From: Nocardioides luteus
GTDB taxonomy: Bacteria; Actinomycetota; Actinomycetes; Propionibacteriales; Nocardioidaceae
Reading direction: 5' to 3'
Length of the DNA stretch: 64,000 bases
NCBI RefSeq assembly: GCF_000960475.2
Contig: NZ_JZDQ02000002.1
Location: 152,682 to 216,681, forward strand
Shown: positions 17,275 through 26,557 of the stretch, in pieces
Layout: every line of letters begins with the position of its first letter
Position numbering within the stretch: the stretch's first letter is position 1
Translations under genes and position numbers: made by a program
The notes under the pieces: generated by a model
Told to the model about the DNA's origin: nothing
Databases searched by the model: none
The model's input: only the letters and a program-made list of their open reading frames with translations

Positions 17275-19212
17275 TCAGCGTCGCTGCAGGTGCAGCACGT
17301 CGTTCGGACCGAACGACACCTCGAAGTTCGGCCGTACGTCACGCGGCCGGCCGAGCCTGGTCTGCCAGTTCCAGTTGTGGACGGTGAACCGGAGCCGCAG
17401 GTCCAGGTTGCGGGAGTCGGCGGAGAACTCCTCGAAGACCTCGGCGAGGTCGAACCGGGAGGAGAGCCGGAAGGCGCCCCGGCCCTCGGGCGAGACCTCG
17501 AGCGGCAGCGAGGCGACCTCGCCGGTCTCGTTGCAGACGGCGTCGAGGGTGACGATCCGGTCGGCCATCACGCCCTTGGGCCACTCGCCGATCACGTGGA
17601 GCGTGGCGTCGAAACGGAGCGTACGGGAGTCGCGGAAGGCCGCCGAGCTCGCCTGGGTGCGCCCCAGCCGGCTGGCCGGACCGGGGAGCCGGGTCGCGAC
17701 ACCCTCGGGCATCGGCCGCGCCCAGCCGAGGGCGTGGACGTCGAGGCGGGCACGTGCCTTCTCGATCCGGCCGGGCCGCTGCGCGACCGCGCCCTCGAAG
17801 GCGACCCGCCAGTCCTCGAGGAAGGCGCGCCAGGTGTGCTTGCTCGCCTTCTCCAGCGCCTTGCGGGACATCTCGGCCACCATCTCGGGGGCGTCGATCA
17901 TCCGGATGCAGCGCTCGGCGACGGCGTCGATGTCCTCGGCCTCGACGATGAAGCCGTCGACACCGTCGCTGATCTGCTCGCGCGGACCGTAGTTGATGTC
18001 GTAGCTGATCACCGGGCAGCCGAAGGAGAGCGACTCGAGCGTCGCCAGGGGGTAGCCCTCGTTGACGCTGGTCATGATGAAGCCGGTGGCGTGCAGCAGC
18101 GCTTCCTTGGCCCGCGGGTCGTGGCCCATGAGCTGGACGTTCTTGCCGACGTCGAGGGTCTCGATCAGGTCCGCGAGCGGCTTGTAGAGCTTGCCGTCGC
18201 CGTAGATCTGGAACTTGGCCTCGGGCCGCTTCTCGATCACCTTCGCGAAGGCCTTGATGGCGTGCTCGAGGCGCTTCTGCGGCTCGAGGCGGGCGACGGT
18301 GACGAAGGTCGCCGGCTCGCGCTCGGGCATGGTCTCGGGCAGCTCCGGCAGCTCGACCGGGTTGGGCACGACGAACCGGTGCGAGGTCGAGCCGTAGCGC
18401 ATCGCGATGTGCTCGGACTGGCGGTGGGTCAGGTTCACGAGGGCGTCGTACTCGTGGATGTTGTCGAGCAGCGGCGCGTACTTGCCCGAGAGCTGGGAGT
18501 TCCAGCGCCGCTCCTTCACCACATGGTTGTTGTGCATGAGGTGGAGGAAGTAGAAGCGGTCGTCCTGGCGGGGCATGACGTCACGCAGCGCGAACCGGGA
18601 GTCGGTCACGAAGAAGACCCGCTCGGCGTCGCCGGCGAGGATCTCGAACCAGTGCCACAGCCAGCCGCCGACGGTCTCCCAGGACCGGATCGGAAGCCCC
18701 TCGGCGTCGGTCAGGATGTAGGGCACCCGGGACGCGGCGGGGGCACCCGGACCGGGCGCGCGCAGGTAGATCGACCCGTCGGCGCGACGGTAGTCGCGCG
18801 CCAGGTCCTTCCCCGACTGGGAGTGAGCGGTGTAGTAGACGGTGCCGTCCGGGTGGAGCACGTCCGAGGTGGTCGTGCCGGGCACCTCGGCCAGTCGCCC
18901 ACCGAGCGCGGCGACGGACTCGTCGGGCTCGTCGGTGGGGGTGTGCTGGCGATACCACTCGTAGAGGTTGAGCAGTTCCATGCCCTCGATCAGCTGGCCC
19001 GAGTCGCGCAGCACCTGGCGCACCTCGTCGTAGACGGGCTTCGACTCGGTGGTCAGCAGCGTGGTCGGGATCCCGGTGTGCTGCGTGATCAGCCGGTTGC
19101 GCATGATCATCGCCCGGGTCTGCCCACCGAACTTCGTCGCGATCTCGTTGCACATCGTGAGGTAGCGGCCCTCAGGGAGCGCGACCTGCTCGCGGGGGTT
19201 GGGGATCGGCAT
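17275..19212 (-). CDS. Glycosyltransferase family 4, TagE/TarM-like, with C-terminal beta domain
   Basis: The 645-residue protein resembles poly(polyol-phosphate) alpha-glycosyltransferases (TagE/TarM). It has a long N-terminal domain including GGQTRAMIMRNRL near 29-41, FYFLHLMHNNHVVKERRWNS near 219-238, the GT4 donor domain (FVTVARLEPQKRLEHAIKAF, IYGDGKLYKPL), and the conserved ESLSFGCPVISYDINYGPRE with the catalytic Glu. After about residue 490 there is an extra region of about 150 residues rich in predicted beta strands (RFDATLHVIGEWP, LRLRFTVHNWNW), perhaps for polymer binding or oligomerisation. It likely adds a sugar to the teichoic-acid backbone. It is monocistronic and divergent from the next gene. 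Confidence 0.85.
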   Translation of the reverse strand: MPIPNPREQVALPEGRYLTMCNEIATKFGGQTRAMIMRNRLITQHTGIPTTLLTTESKPVYDEVRQVLRDSGQLIEGMELLNLYEWYRQHTPTDEPDESVAALGGRLAEVPGTTTSDVLHPDGTVYYTAHSQSGKDLARDYRRADGSIYLRAPGPGAPAASRVPYILTDAEGLPIRSWETVGGWLWHWFEILAGDAERVFFVTDSRFALRDVMPRQDDRFYFLHLMHNNHVVKERRWNSQLSGKYAPLLDNIHEYDALVNLTHRQSEHIAMRYGSTSHRFVVPNPVELPELPETMPEREPATFVTVARLEPQKRLEHAIKAFAKVIEKRPEAKFQIYGDGKLYKPLADLIETLDVGKNVQLMGHDPRAKEALLHATGFIMTSVNEGYPLATLESLSFGCPVISYDINYGPREQISDGVDGFIVEAEDIDAVAERCIRMIDAPEMVAEMSRKALEKASKHTWRAFLEDWRVAFEGAVAQRPGRIEKARARLDVHALGWARPMPEGVATRLPGPASRLGRTQASSAAFRDSRTLRFDATLHVIGEWPKGVMADRIVTLDAVCNETGEVASLPLEVSPEGRGAFRLSSRFDLAEVFEEFSADSRNLDLRLRFTVHNWNWQTRLGRPRDVRPNFEVSFGPNDVLHLQRR

Positions 19213-19359
19213 GCGCAGAGGTTAGTCGGCGTCTTTGGGGATTGCCGATTCTTCGGGCAGGATATCCGGTCTGGATCATAGGGGGGACCGTGTGAACGGA
19301 CCGCGAACAACGCGGCTCCGCCCAACGACAATGCGTCGAACCATCAATGAAGGAGTCCC

Positions 19360-21705
19360 ATGGCCAGCCCAGCTCGACGACTCGCTCGCCAGCTGCTTCC
19401 CGAGCGCCTGCGTCAGAGCCTGACCGCCCGGGTCCCGTCCATCTCGGAGGGCGCACCGCAGCCCGCGAAGCCGGCACCGATCTCGATCGAGGTCGAGCCG
19501 CTCGTCGTCGCCGCTGACCTCGAGGGTGCGGTCAACGCGGCCGGCGGGGGCTTCTACGAGCGCGCCTGGGCCCTCTTCCAGGGCATCCCGGTGGAGCAGT
19601 GGGCCGCGAAGGCCGCCGACGAGTACGTCATGTCCGGCCTCCACGTCGACCCCGACGCCACCCGCGCGACCCTGCGCGACCTCGCCGAGTCCGGCGCTGC
19701 GTACGTCCCGGGCCGCGCGTGGCTCGCGATGACCAGCCGCGTCTTCGGCTTCGGCGACCAGGAGCTGGCCCGCAGCCTCTACGCCCGGCTCGACGAGGCC
19801 GTCGGCGACGGCACCAAGGGCGACACCAAGTGGGTCGTCGAGAGCCGTGACTGGCTGCGCTCGTGGGTCGCCGCCGACAACGACGAGCCCGAGGCCCCGG
19901 CCGCGCCGGAGGGCACCGTCTCCTACGCCGTCGTCGACTACGGCCACCCCGGCCGCTCCCGTGCCTCGGCCAACATCGGCGACCACGTCCAGACCCTCGC
20001 CTCCCTCGGTCACGTGGTGCGCCACAAGGACCTGGAGTTCACCGGCGAGTCCGAGCTCGACGACCTCGCCGAGCGGCTGCGCGACCGGGTCCGTCCCGAG
20101 CGCGTACGCGAGGGCCTCTCGGCCAAGGTCCAGCTGATGACCCTCCAGCGCGACGCGTCGATGTACCAGCCGGTCCCGAAGGACACCTGGATGCTCGGCT
20201 TCGGGTGGTACATGCACCCCATCTTCGAGATGCGCTACGGGATGCCGTTCCACAAGAACCTGCGCCCGATCTTCGTCTCGTTCCACTGCAGCACCCGCGC
20301 CATGATGACCGACGAGACGATCGACTACCTGAAGCAGTACGCCCCGATCGGCTGCCGCGACTGGACGACCGTCGACATCCTGCTCTCCGTCGGCGTGCCC
20401 GCCTTCTTCTCCGGCTGCCTCACCACCACGGTCTCGACGGTCTTCCCCGACGCCACCGAGCTCCCCGGCCCGGACGCTCCCGTCGGCTACGTCGACGTCT
20501 TCGACGGCTCCATCCCCGAGGGTGCCCCGACCTACGCCCAGGGTGGCCTCGACGAGGTCCGGTTCCGTCCGTTCGTGCAGAACATCGACGACGCGATCAC
20601 GATGCTCGAGGGCTACCGCCGCGACCACCGCAAGCTGGTCACCAGCCGCCTGCACTGCTACCTGCCCGGTCGCAGCATCGGCATCGACATCGACTTCCGT
20701 CCGAAGAACCTCTCCGACCCCCGCTTCGCCGGCCTCAACCCGCTCACGCCGGACGAGTTCGACGGCATCCGGGAGAGCATGAACGACCGGCTCGAGAAGA
20801 TCCTCACCAAGATCTTCTCCGGCGCGAGCGTCGAGGACGTCTACACGCTGTGGCGCGAGATGAACGCCGCCGAGGTCGAGATCGCCCGTGAGCGCCGCGC
20901 CGGCGCCCGCAAGGTCGGCGAGCTGGTCAGCTCGATCGCCGAGGACGTACGCAGCAACCCGGTCAGGACCCCGGAGCAGGTCCCGGCCGACGCCATCCAC
21001 GTCGCCGTCTCGGCCCGCCCGAAGCAGCGCCCGAAGCTGCGCCGGCTGATCAAGTCGATCGCGGCGTACTCGTCCCGTCCGGTCCACCTGTGGGTCCACA
21101 CCGGCGGCACCGACCTGCGGCTCGACGAGCTCGCCCGGCCGGGCATCACGCTCAGCGCGCTGGACGTCTCCGGCTTCGACGGCATCAAGCAGCCCGACGG
21201 CAGCCTGCTGCCGATCGGCCAGCTCGAGCGGCTCGTGGTCGCCGACCTGCTCCCCGACGTGGACAAGCTCGTGATCCTGCCGGTCTCCGCGGTGCTCACC
21301 GAGGACATCGCCGGCCTGGCCGACACCGACCTCGAGGGCAACCTGCTGGCTGCCACCGACGTCGTCGGCACCCGCGGGGTCAGCGGCTTCCAGCAGATCC
21401 ACGCCGCCGCCAACAAGCAGGCCGAGCGCACCACCGAGGCGGCCGAGCTGCGTCGTGACGGCCACCAGCGGCACGCCTTCGACTTCGACGCCTTCGACAT
21501 CGAGGTGCTCGTGCTCGACGCCAAGCAGTGGCGCGACAAGGGCCTGCTCGCCTCGCTGGCGCCCTACGTCGAGACCTACGGGATGACCTACCGCAACGTG
21601 GTCCTCCTCGAGGTCGGCCCGCACCGTACGGTCCTGCCGGAGCGCTGGAACGCGATCCCCGGCAAGACCTCGGTGAACAAGCCGGCTCTGGCCCGGCTGC
21701 CGTGA
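19360..21705 (+). CDS. Polysaccharide pyruvyltransferase-like protein with C-terminal GT8-like domain
   Basis: The 781-residue protein has three parts. A basic amphipathic N-terminus (ARRLARQLLPERLRQSL) precedes a helical region to about 180. Residues about 185-520 match the polysaccharide pyruvyltransferase superfamily (NIGDHVQTLASL, IGCRDWTTVDILLSVGVPAF, TSRLHCYLPGRSIGI). Residues about 545-781 look like a GT8-type sugar transferase (VHVAVSARPKQRPKLRRLIK, LERLVVADLLPDVDKLVIL). Family members add pyruvate ketals to wall polymers, but several relatives are only fold-related, so the donor is not certain. AAGGAG lies before the ATG, and a strong terminator follows. Confidence 0.75.
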   Translation: MASPARRLARQLLPERLRQSLTARVPSISEGAPQPAKPAPISIEVEPLVVAADLEGAVNAAGGGFYERAWALFQGIPVEQWAAKAADEYVMSGLHVDPDATRATLRDLAESGAAYVPGRAWLAMTSRVFGFGDQELARSLYARLDEAVGDGTKGDTKWVVESRDWLRSWVAADNDEPEAPAAPEGTVSYAVVDYGHPGRSRASANIGDHVQTLASLGHVVRHKDLEFTGESELDDLAERLRDRVRPERVREGLSAKVQLMTLQRDASMYQPVPKDTWMLGFGWYMHPIFEMRYGMPFHKNLRPIFVSFHCSTRAMMTDETIDYLKQYAPIGCRDWTTVDILLSVGVPAFFSGCLTTTVSTVFPDATELPGPDAPVGYVDVFDGSIPEGAPTYAQGGLDEVRFRPFVQNIDDAITMLEGYRRDHRKLVTSRLHCYLPGRSIGIDIDFRPKNLSDPRFAGLNPLTPDEFDGIRESMNDRLEKILTKIFSGASVEDVYTLWREMNAAEVEIARERRAGARKVGELVSSIAEDVRSNPVRTPEQVPADAIHVAVSARPKQRPKLRRLIKSIAAYSSRPVHLWVHTGGTDLRLDELARPGITLSALDVSGFDGIKQPDGSLLPIGQLERLVVADLLPDVDKLVILPVSAVLTEDIAGLADTDLEGNLLAATDVVGTRGVSGFQQIHAAANKQAERTTEAAELRRDGHQRHAFDFDAFDIEVLVLDAKQWRDKGLLASLAPYVETYGMTYRNVVLLEVGPHRTVLPERWNAIPGKTSVNKPALARLP

Positions 21706-21728
21706 TCCTGGGCTGAGCCCACCAGCAC

Positions 21729-21770
21729 CGATGGCGCGTCCCCCTCGCGGGGGACGCGCCATCGTCGTTT
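21729..21770 (+). terminator. Intrinsic terminator
   Basis: A perfect 16-bp stem (CGATGGCGCGTCCCCC with its complement) and TCGC loop, followed by TCGTTTT on the plus strand. It ends the pyruvyltransferase-like gene 23 bases after the stop and protects the convergent gene. Confidence 0.85.
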
Positions 21771-21778
21771 TCGGGACC

Positions 21779-24700
21779 TCAGGGCTTGTCGAAGAAGGCC
21801 TCGACGACCCGCTCGGTCGCCTTGCCGTCCTGGGTGTACTGGTACTTCGCGTTGAACGCCGCGATCCGGTCGCGGTAGTCGGCCTCGAGCCGGTCCAGGT
21901 CGGAGAGCGCCGCGACGACCTCCTCGGCGGTGTCGAGCATCGGCCCGGGGGCGGTGTCGGCGTAGTCGTAGAGGAAGCCGCGGATGCCGCCGGTGTAGTC
22001 GGACAGGTCGGGCACCAGGAACACCATCGGCCGGCCGGTGAGGGCGAAGTCGAAGCGCAGGCTGGAGTAGTCGAGCACCGCGGCGTCGGAGGCCAGGATC
22101 AGGTCGTTGATCTCCGGGTAGTCGGTGACGTCGATGATCCGGGCGGTGCGCTCGCTGCGCTCGCTCCCCTTGGAGTTGAACCGGTGGCCGCGCAGCAGGA
22201 TGACGTACTCGTCGCCCAGCGCCTCACTGGCCGCGACCACGTCGAGGTGCTCGACCATCTTCGCCGAGCGGTAGTTGAGCGCCAGGTGGTCGCGCCAGGT
22301 CGGGGCGTAGAGGACCACCTTCTGGTGGGAGCCGATGCCGAGCAGGTTGCGCGTACGCTCGCGGGCCTCCTCCGCCGACGGGAGCACGAGCGCGTCGTCG
22401 CGCGGGTAGCCCTCGCTGTGGATCGGGCCGTCGTAGGCGTACTCCTCGCGGTAGTAGCGGTCCATCTCCGGCGTCGGGGTGAGGATCAGGTCCCACCCGG
22501 CGGTCGTGCGGTCGAGCTCGGCCTCGCAGCGCAGCGGCGAGAACATCTTGGCGCGCCACATCCGCAGGCCCATCGACTTGGCCGGGTAGCCGTGGAAGGT
22601 CTGCAGGAACCGCTGACCCTCCCGCTTGTGCCACCAACGGTCGAAGTCGATGTTCTGGACGAGGTATTTCGCGGTGCCGATGACCCGATACCAGTCCGGG
22701 CTCTGCAGCACGACCGGGACACCGCCCTCGGGCACCCGGGACGCGTGGTCGGCGACGCCCCAGTAGAGGGTCAGGTCGGGCCGGGTGCGACGCAGGTGCT
22801 CGTGGATCGCGAGCTGGGAGTCGGTGGCCGTCGAGCCGGCGTAGGTCGAGAGGTACACCGCGGACTCGTCGATCGGCTCCTCGGCCGCCAGGACGCGCTC
22901 GCGGGCGAGGTTGTGGGCGTAGCTGCCGGCGTGGTCGACGGGGATCGGCGGCTGCAGGGTGATCCCGGGGCCGCTGCCGTTGACCGGGCGCAGCCGGACC
23001 TCGTCACTGGTCTGGAACTCGGCCTGGTGCTCGAGGAACGCGTTGGTGTGGCGTACGTTGCCCGGGCGCTTGGCGCCGCAGGTGAGCTGGAACTGGTAGA
23101 CGCCGCTGGGCAGGACGGACTCGCCCAGGCCCCACTCGTCCCAGCGGAGCGAGAAGACGACCTCGAACTCGGCGGCACCGGTGTCGATCTTGACGGTCTC
23201 GCTGTGCCGCGAGCCGGAGAGGGTCAGGCGGGCGTGCTTCGGGATCGAGCTGAGCCAGTGGCCGCGGACGGTGATGCGGCCCTCGCCGAGCTCGACACGG
23301 TCGACCGCGACGGTGTCGGCGACCTCGATGATCTGGGCATAGCCGCGGCCGTCGCGCGAGGCCAGCACGCTGCCACCGCGTTCGCCGGTCCACGGCTCGC
23401 CGAGCGGGTCGGTCCAGACGATCCGGCCCGAGGTCCCGTCCTCGAGCGTCTCCAGCCGCCAGGCGGCGGGCGCTCCCGGCTCGACGGCACCGTGGGCGGG
23501 GAGGGTGAGCGTGACCGTGCCGTCGTGGACCGGCGCCTCGACGCGTACGCCGCCACCGATCGCCCGCACGGCCTGCGGAAGCTCACCGGCGAGCGTCAGG
23601 GAGACGGTGCGGCCCTCGACCTGCACCTGCTCCAGCGAGGTGGCCGGCGTCGGGACGGCGCGGAAGCTGAGCTGGTCGAGGTAGCGGTCGCAGGCCACCG
23701 ACAGACCGGAGGAGGTGTGGACCCGGGGCCGGTAGCGCGTCGCCAGGTTGCCTGCGGGGCCGCGGGTGTCGACCTGGACCTCGCTGGTGGTGCGGACGAC
23801 GCCGTCGACGTCGACGGTGACCTCGAGGTGCCAGCGGCCGGAGGTGAGCTGGGAGAGGTCGACCTCGGTGCGGCAGCCACCCGGGCGGTAGTCCTGGTAC
23901 TTGTGGCCGATGGTCATGTTGGCCTGCGCGTCGTAGCGCGGCGTCACAGTCAGCTCGATCGGGTCGGGGAGCACCGTGTCGGGGTCGCTCGCGAAGCCGT
24001 CCTCGTCGTCCATGTCGACCAGGTCCGGCACCAGGCGTGCGCTGAAGACCGGGGTCTTCTCGGCGAGGTCGACGAGCTCGATCCGCGCCACCAGGTCGAC
24101 CACGACCCGGTCGGAGTCGAGGGGGCGTACGTCCCGCACCAGCACCCGAGCCGGCGTCTCGTGCTCGTTGAGCGTGGTCACGGCCTCGGGGAGGTCGGTG
24201 TCGGGGAAGATCCCGTGCACCTGGCCGTCCTCGATCCGGGTGCGCAGGTTGCCCCGCTCGAACCAGCGGGACGCGACGAACGCGGTGAGCTCCTCGCGCT
24301 GGTCGGCGAGGAGGTAGGTCAACCGGGCACGGACCTCGACCGGGAGCTTGAGCCACACCTCCGGGGAGACGTCGTGCTCGATCTCGACGACGAGCTCGCG
24401 CAGGCTGGTCCACTGCTCGGGGCTCATCCGCTCGACGTCACCGAGGATGGTGTTGGCGCGGCCGGCGAGGCCGCCGAGCGCCCAGTGGTCGCGCAGGCCG
24501 GAGCCCAGCTCGCCGATCGCGACCCACGTCGACCGGGTCTGCTCGATCCACTCCTCCATCCCGAGGGTCTGGTCGTGGAGCTGCTCGACCGGGGTGCCGT
24601 CGGCGCGGTCCATGTCGACGCACACCGGCGCGGTGACCACGTCGAAGCGGCTGGCCTTCAGGTAGCCGTCGAAGCCGACCGCGTCGGCGCCGCCACGGCC

Positions 24701-25333
24701 ACCGAAGCTGAAGCCCTGCCGGCGCCAGAACGAGGTGCGGAAGAGCCGGTTGCTCACGCCGACATCGCTCAGCGCCACCGGGAACTCGTCCAGGGTCAGA
24801 CCGGAGCGGTTCTCCGCGTGCACGAGGTCGTAGGCCGGCACCACCGGCGGGGAGAGCCGCTGGCGGCTCTCGATGCGACCGACCGCGAGGTCGGAGCCGC
24901 TGGCCTCCAGCGAGGTGACCAGCGTACGCATCGCGTTCGGGGTGAGGAGGTCGGCAGCGAGCAGGAAGCAGACGTAGGTGCCCCGGGCCGCGCGACCGCC
25001 CCGGTCTCGGGCCTCGGCCTGCGTCGCGGAGCTGTCCAGCAGCCGCAGGCGGTAGTCGTCGGGGAGGTCGGCGAGGATCTGGTCGCTCACCACGCTGGCC
25101 TGGCCGTAGGGCGCGATGAGGATCTCGAGCGTCGTATGGGTCTGCTCGCGCACGGAGAGGAGCGACTCGGCGAGATACTGCTTGTCCTGGTCGGTTACGG
25201 TCACCACGACCGAGACGAGCGGGCCGCGCTCATGGCCGAGAACGCGATGGCCGGCGTCACGAGCCAGTCGACGGACGCCCTGCGGCATCCTTCGTTCGGC
25301 GCGACGCAGGACGTCGACGATTCCCTGACCCAT
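21779..25333 (-). CDS. Large bifunctional GT2 / CDP-glycerol glycerophosphotransferase (TagF-like)
   Basis: The 1184-residue protein combines a basic N-terminus (VLRRAERRMPQGVRRLAR), a GT2 glycosyltransferase domain (about 45-290; VSVVVTVTDQDKQYL, ESLLSVREQTHTTLEILI), a long middle region of beta-sandwich character (about 380-770), and a C-terminal Glyphos_transf domain (about 800-1184; LQTFHGYPAKSMG, APTWRDHLALNYR, LILASDAAVLDYSSLRFDFA, TGGIRGFLYDY). The last domain polymerises or primes polyol phosphate from CDP-glycerol or CDP-ribitol. ATG 25333 is chosen over ATG 25339 because GAGAGGG lies seven bases before it. With the upstream CDP-ribitol synthase it suggests poly(polyol phosphate) synthesis with built-in glycosylation. 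Confidence 0.87.
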   Translation of the reverse strand: MGQGIVDVLRRAERRMPQGVRRLARDAGHRVLGHERGPLVSVVVTVTDQDKQYLAESLLSVREQTHTTLEILIAPYGQASVVSDQILADLPDDYRLRLLDSSATQAEARDRGGRAARGTYVCFLLAADLLTPNAMRTLVTSLEASGSDLAVGRIESRQRLSPPVVPAYDLVHAENRSGLTLDEFPVALSDVGVSNRLFRTSFWRRQGFSFGGRGGADAVGFDGYLKASRFDVVTAPVCVDMDRADGTPVEQLHDQTLGMEEWIEQTRSTWVAIGELGSGLRDHWALGGLAGRANTILGDVERMSPEQWTSLRELVVEIEHDVSPEVWLKLPVEVRARLTYLLADQREELTAFVASRWFERGNLRTRIEDGQVHGIFPDTDLPEAVTTLNEHETPARVLVRDVRPLDSDRVVVDLVARIELVDLAEKTPVFSARLVPDLVDMDDEDGFASDPDTVLPDPIELTVTPRYDAQANMTIGHKYQDYRPGGCRTEVDLSQLTSGRWHLEVTVDVDGVVRTTSEVQVDTRGPAGNLATRYRPRVHTSSGLSVACDRYLDQLSFRAVPTPATSLEQVQVEGRTVSLTLAGELPQAVRAIGGGVRVEAPVHDGTVTLTLPAHGAVEPGAPAAWRLETLEDGTSGRIVWTDPLGEPWTGERGGSVLASRDGRGYAQIIEVADTVAVDRVELGEGRITVRGHWLSSIPKHARLTLSGSRHSETVKIDTGAAEFEVVFSLRWDEWGLGESVLPSGVYQFQLTCGAKRPGNVRHTNAFLEHQAEFQTSDEVRLRPVNGSGPGITLQPPIPVDHAGSYAHNLARERVLAAEEPIDESAVYLSTYAGSTATDSQLAIHEHLRRTRPDLTLYWGVADHASRVPEGGVPVVLQSPDWYRVIGTAKYLVQNIDFDRWWHKREGQRFLQTFHGYPAKSMGLRMWRAKMFSPLRCEAELDRTTAGWDLILTPTPEMDRYYREEYAYDGPIHSEGYPRDDALVLPSAEEARERTRNLLGIGSHQKVVLYAPTWRDHLALNYRSAKMVEHLDVVAASEALGDEYVILLRGHRFNSKGSERSERTARIIDVTDYPEINDLILASDAAVLDYSSLRFDFALTGRPMVFLVPDLSDYTGGIRGFLYDYADTAPGPMLDTAEEVVAALSDLDRLEADYRDRIAAFNAKYQYTQDGKATERVVEAFFDKP

Positions 25334-25400
25334 GCACATTCCCTCTCGGTTCGGGGGGCGACCCGGATGACGCACCCGCGAATCTGATCGAATCCAGAGG

Positions 25401-25811
25401 TTACAGGCGAACGAACAGTCTCCCGCACTCCGGCCGATACCCCTCGGGGAACCCTGACCGCTCGAGTGTGCCGACCGTCACAACGATGCCGCCCGGCAGC
25501 CGTACGGTGCTCAGGTGCACTCCCGTGCCGGGCCGGTCGTCCGCGCCGGCCATCAGGTCCACCAGGTCGAGGACACCGCGGCCGGTGAGCTTCGCGACGC
25601 ACTCCGCCCGGGTCCATCGCTCCCAGAACCCCTCGGCGCCGAACCGTCTCGCGAGAGCCGCCGGGACCGTACGCTCCACCTCGCCATCGATCGCCACCGG
25701 GACGTCGTAGGAGCCCGTCCAGGCGACCACCCGGCCGTCGTGGAGGTGGCTGCGGGCGCGATGTCCGGCGAGCTCGGCGTCGCCGCCGACGCGGAGCCGG
25801 CCGGCGATCAT
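25401..25811 (-). CDS. Small protein with 4'-phosphopantetheinyl transferase-like motif
   Basis: The 136-residue protein is shorter than Sfp-type transferases (about 220) and close to AcpS-type length. FWERWTRAECVAKLTGRG at about residues 62-79 matches the C-terminal signature W-(x)-K/R-x-E-x3-K of phosphopantetheinyl transferases, and AIDGEVE near 40-46 could be the first metal-binding motif. It is the last gene of a four-gene operon that also encodes a carrier protein, and its start overlaps the SDR stop by one base (TGATG). The inferred role is to load phosphopantetheine on that carrier. A degenerate or partner-dependent enzyme is also possible given the short N-terminus. Confidence 0.6.
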   Translation of the reverse strand: MIAGRLRVGGDAELAGHRARSHLHDGRVVAWTGSYDVPVAIDGEVERTVPAALARRFGAEGFWERWTRAECVAKLTGRGVLDLVDLMAGADDRPGTGVHLSTVRLPGGIVVTVGTLERSGFPEGYRPECGRLFVRL

Positions 25812-26557
25812 CAGATCGAGCCGCCGCCGTCGATGACGATCGACTGGCCGTTGATGTTGGTCTGCTCGAGCAGCAGCATCCGCACGGTCGGCACGACGTC
25901 CTCGGGCGTGGTCATCGCACCCGAGGGCGTACGCCGCGCGATCGACTCGAGCTGGTTCGCGCCGAGCACCGCCGACATCTCCGAGGCGAAGAACCCGGGC
26001 GCGACCGCGTTGGCCAGCACCCGGCCGCCGAGCTCACGGGCCAGCGAACGGGTCGCCGCGTCGAGACCTCCCTTGGTGGCCGAGTAGGCCACCAGGCCCT
26101 GATAGCCACGCTGGCCACAGATCGAGGTCACGTTGACGACCCGGCCCCTCAGCCCCTTGCCGATCAGCCGTCGCAGCACGAACCGGGTCAGCACCAGGGG
26201 CGCGGTCAGGTTGGTCTCGATGATCTGCGCGATCCGGTCGGAGGAGGTGTGCACGTGCAGCGAGTCCTGCCCGATCGCGGCGTTGTTGACCAGCCCGTCG
26301 ATGACGCCGAGCTTCGCCTCGACCTCCTTGACGAACGCCTGGGCCGCCTTCTCGTCGGTCACGTCGACCGAGCCGACGTGGGTGTCGTCGGGGTACTTCG
26401 AGGCGAGCGCCTCGAGCTCGGGGGTCACCGTGCGCGCGAAGGCCGCGACCTTGACGCCGCGCTCGAGCAGGTCGGTGACGATGGCGAGACCGAGGCCGCG
26501 CGAGGCGCCGGAGACCAGCACCACGGAGGCGGGCGGGATGGGTTCGAAGTCAGACAT
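25811..26557 (-). CDS. Short-chain dehydrogenase/reductase (FabG-like)
   Basis: The 248-residue protein has the NADP-binding motif VLVSGASRGLGLAI near residues 13-26, NNAAIG near 92-97, and the catalytic set Ser/Tyr/Lys in NVTSICGQRGYQGLVAYSAT followed by KGG. It ends GQSIVIDGGGSI, typical of beta-ketoacyl-ACP reductases and relatives. Its start overlaps the adenylating enzyme's end by eight bases, so it is translationally coupled to that gene, which follows the carrier gene. This context suggests that it reduces a carrier-bound keto group, giving a hydroxyacyl unit. Substrate is inference. Confidence 0.88.
   Translation of the reverse strand: MSDFEPIPPASVVLVSGASRGLGLAIVTDLLERGVKVAAFARTVTPELEALASKYPDDTHVGSVDVTDEKAAQAFVKEVEAKLGVIDGLVNNAAIGQDSLHVHTSSDRIAQIIETNLTAPLVLTRFVLRRLIGKGLRGRVVNVTSICGQRGYQGLVAYSATKGGLDAATRSLARELGGRVLANAVAPGFFASEMSAVLGANQLESIARRTPSGAMTTPEDVVPTVRMLLLEQTNINGQSIVIDGGGSI

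Noticed and set aside
21731..25387. Very long open frame on the plus strand opposite the TagF-like gene (about 1200 codons)
   Set aside because: High-GC DNA keeps antisense frames open. The translation is low-complexity and dominated by Val, Gly, Asp, Arg and Leu with no domain, while the minus strand encodes clear conserved domains.
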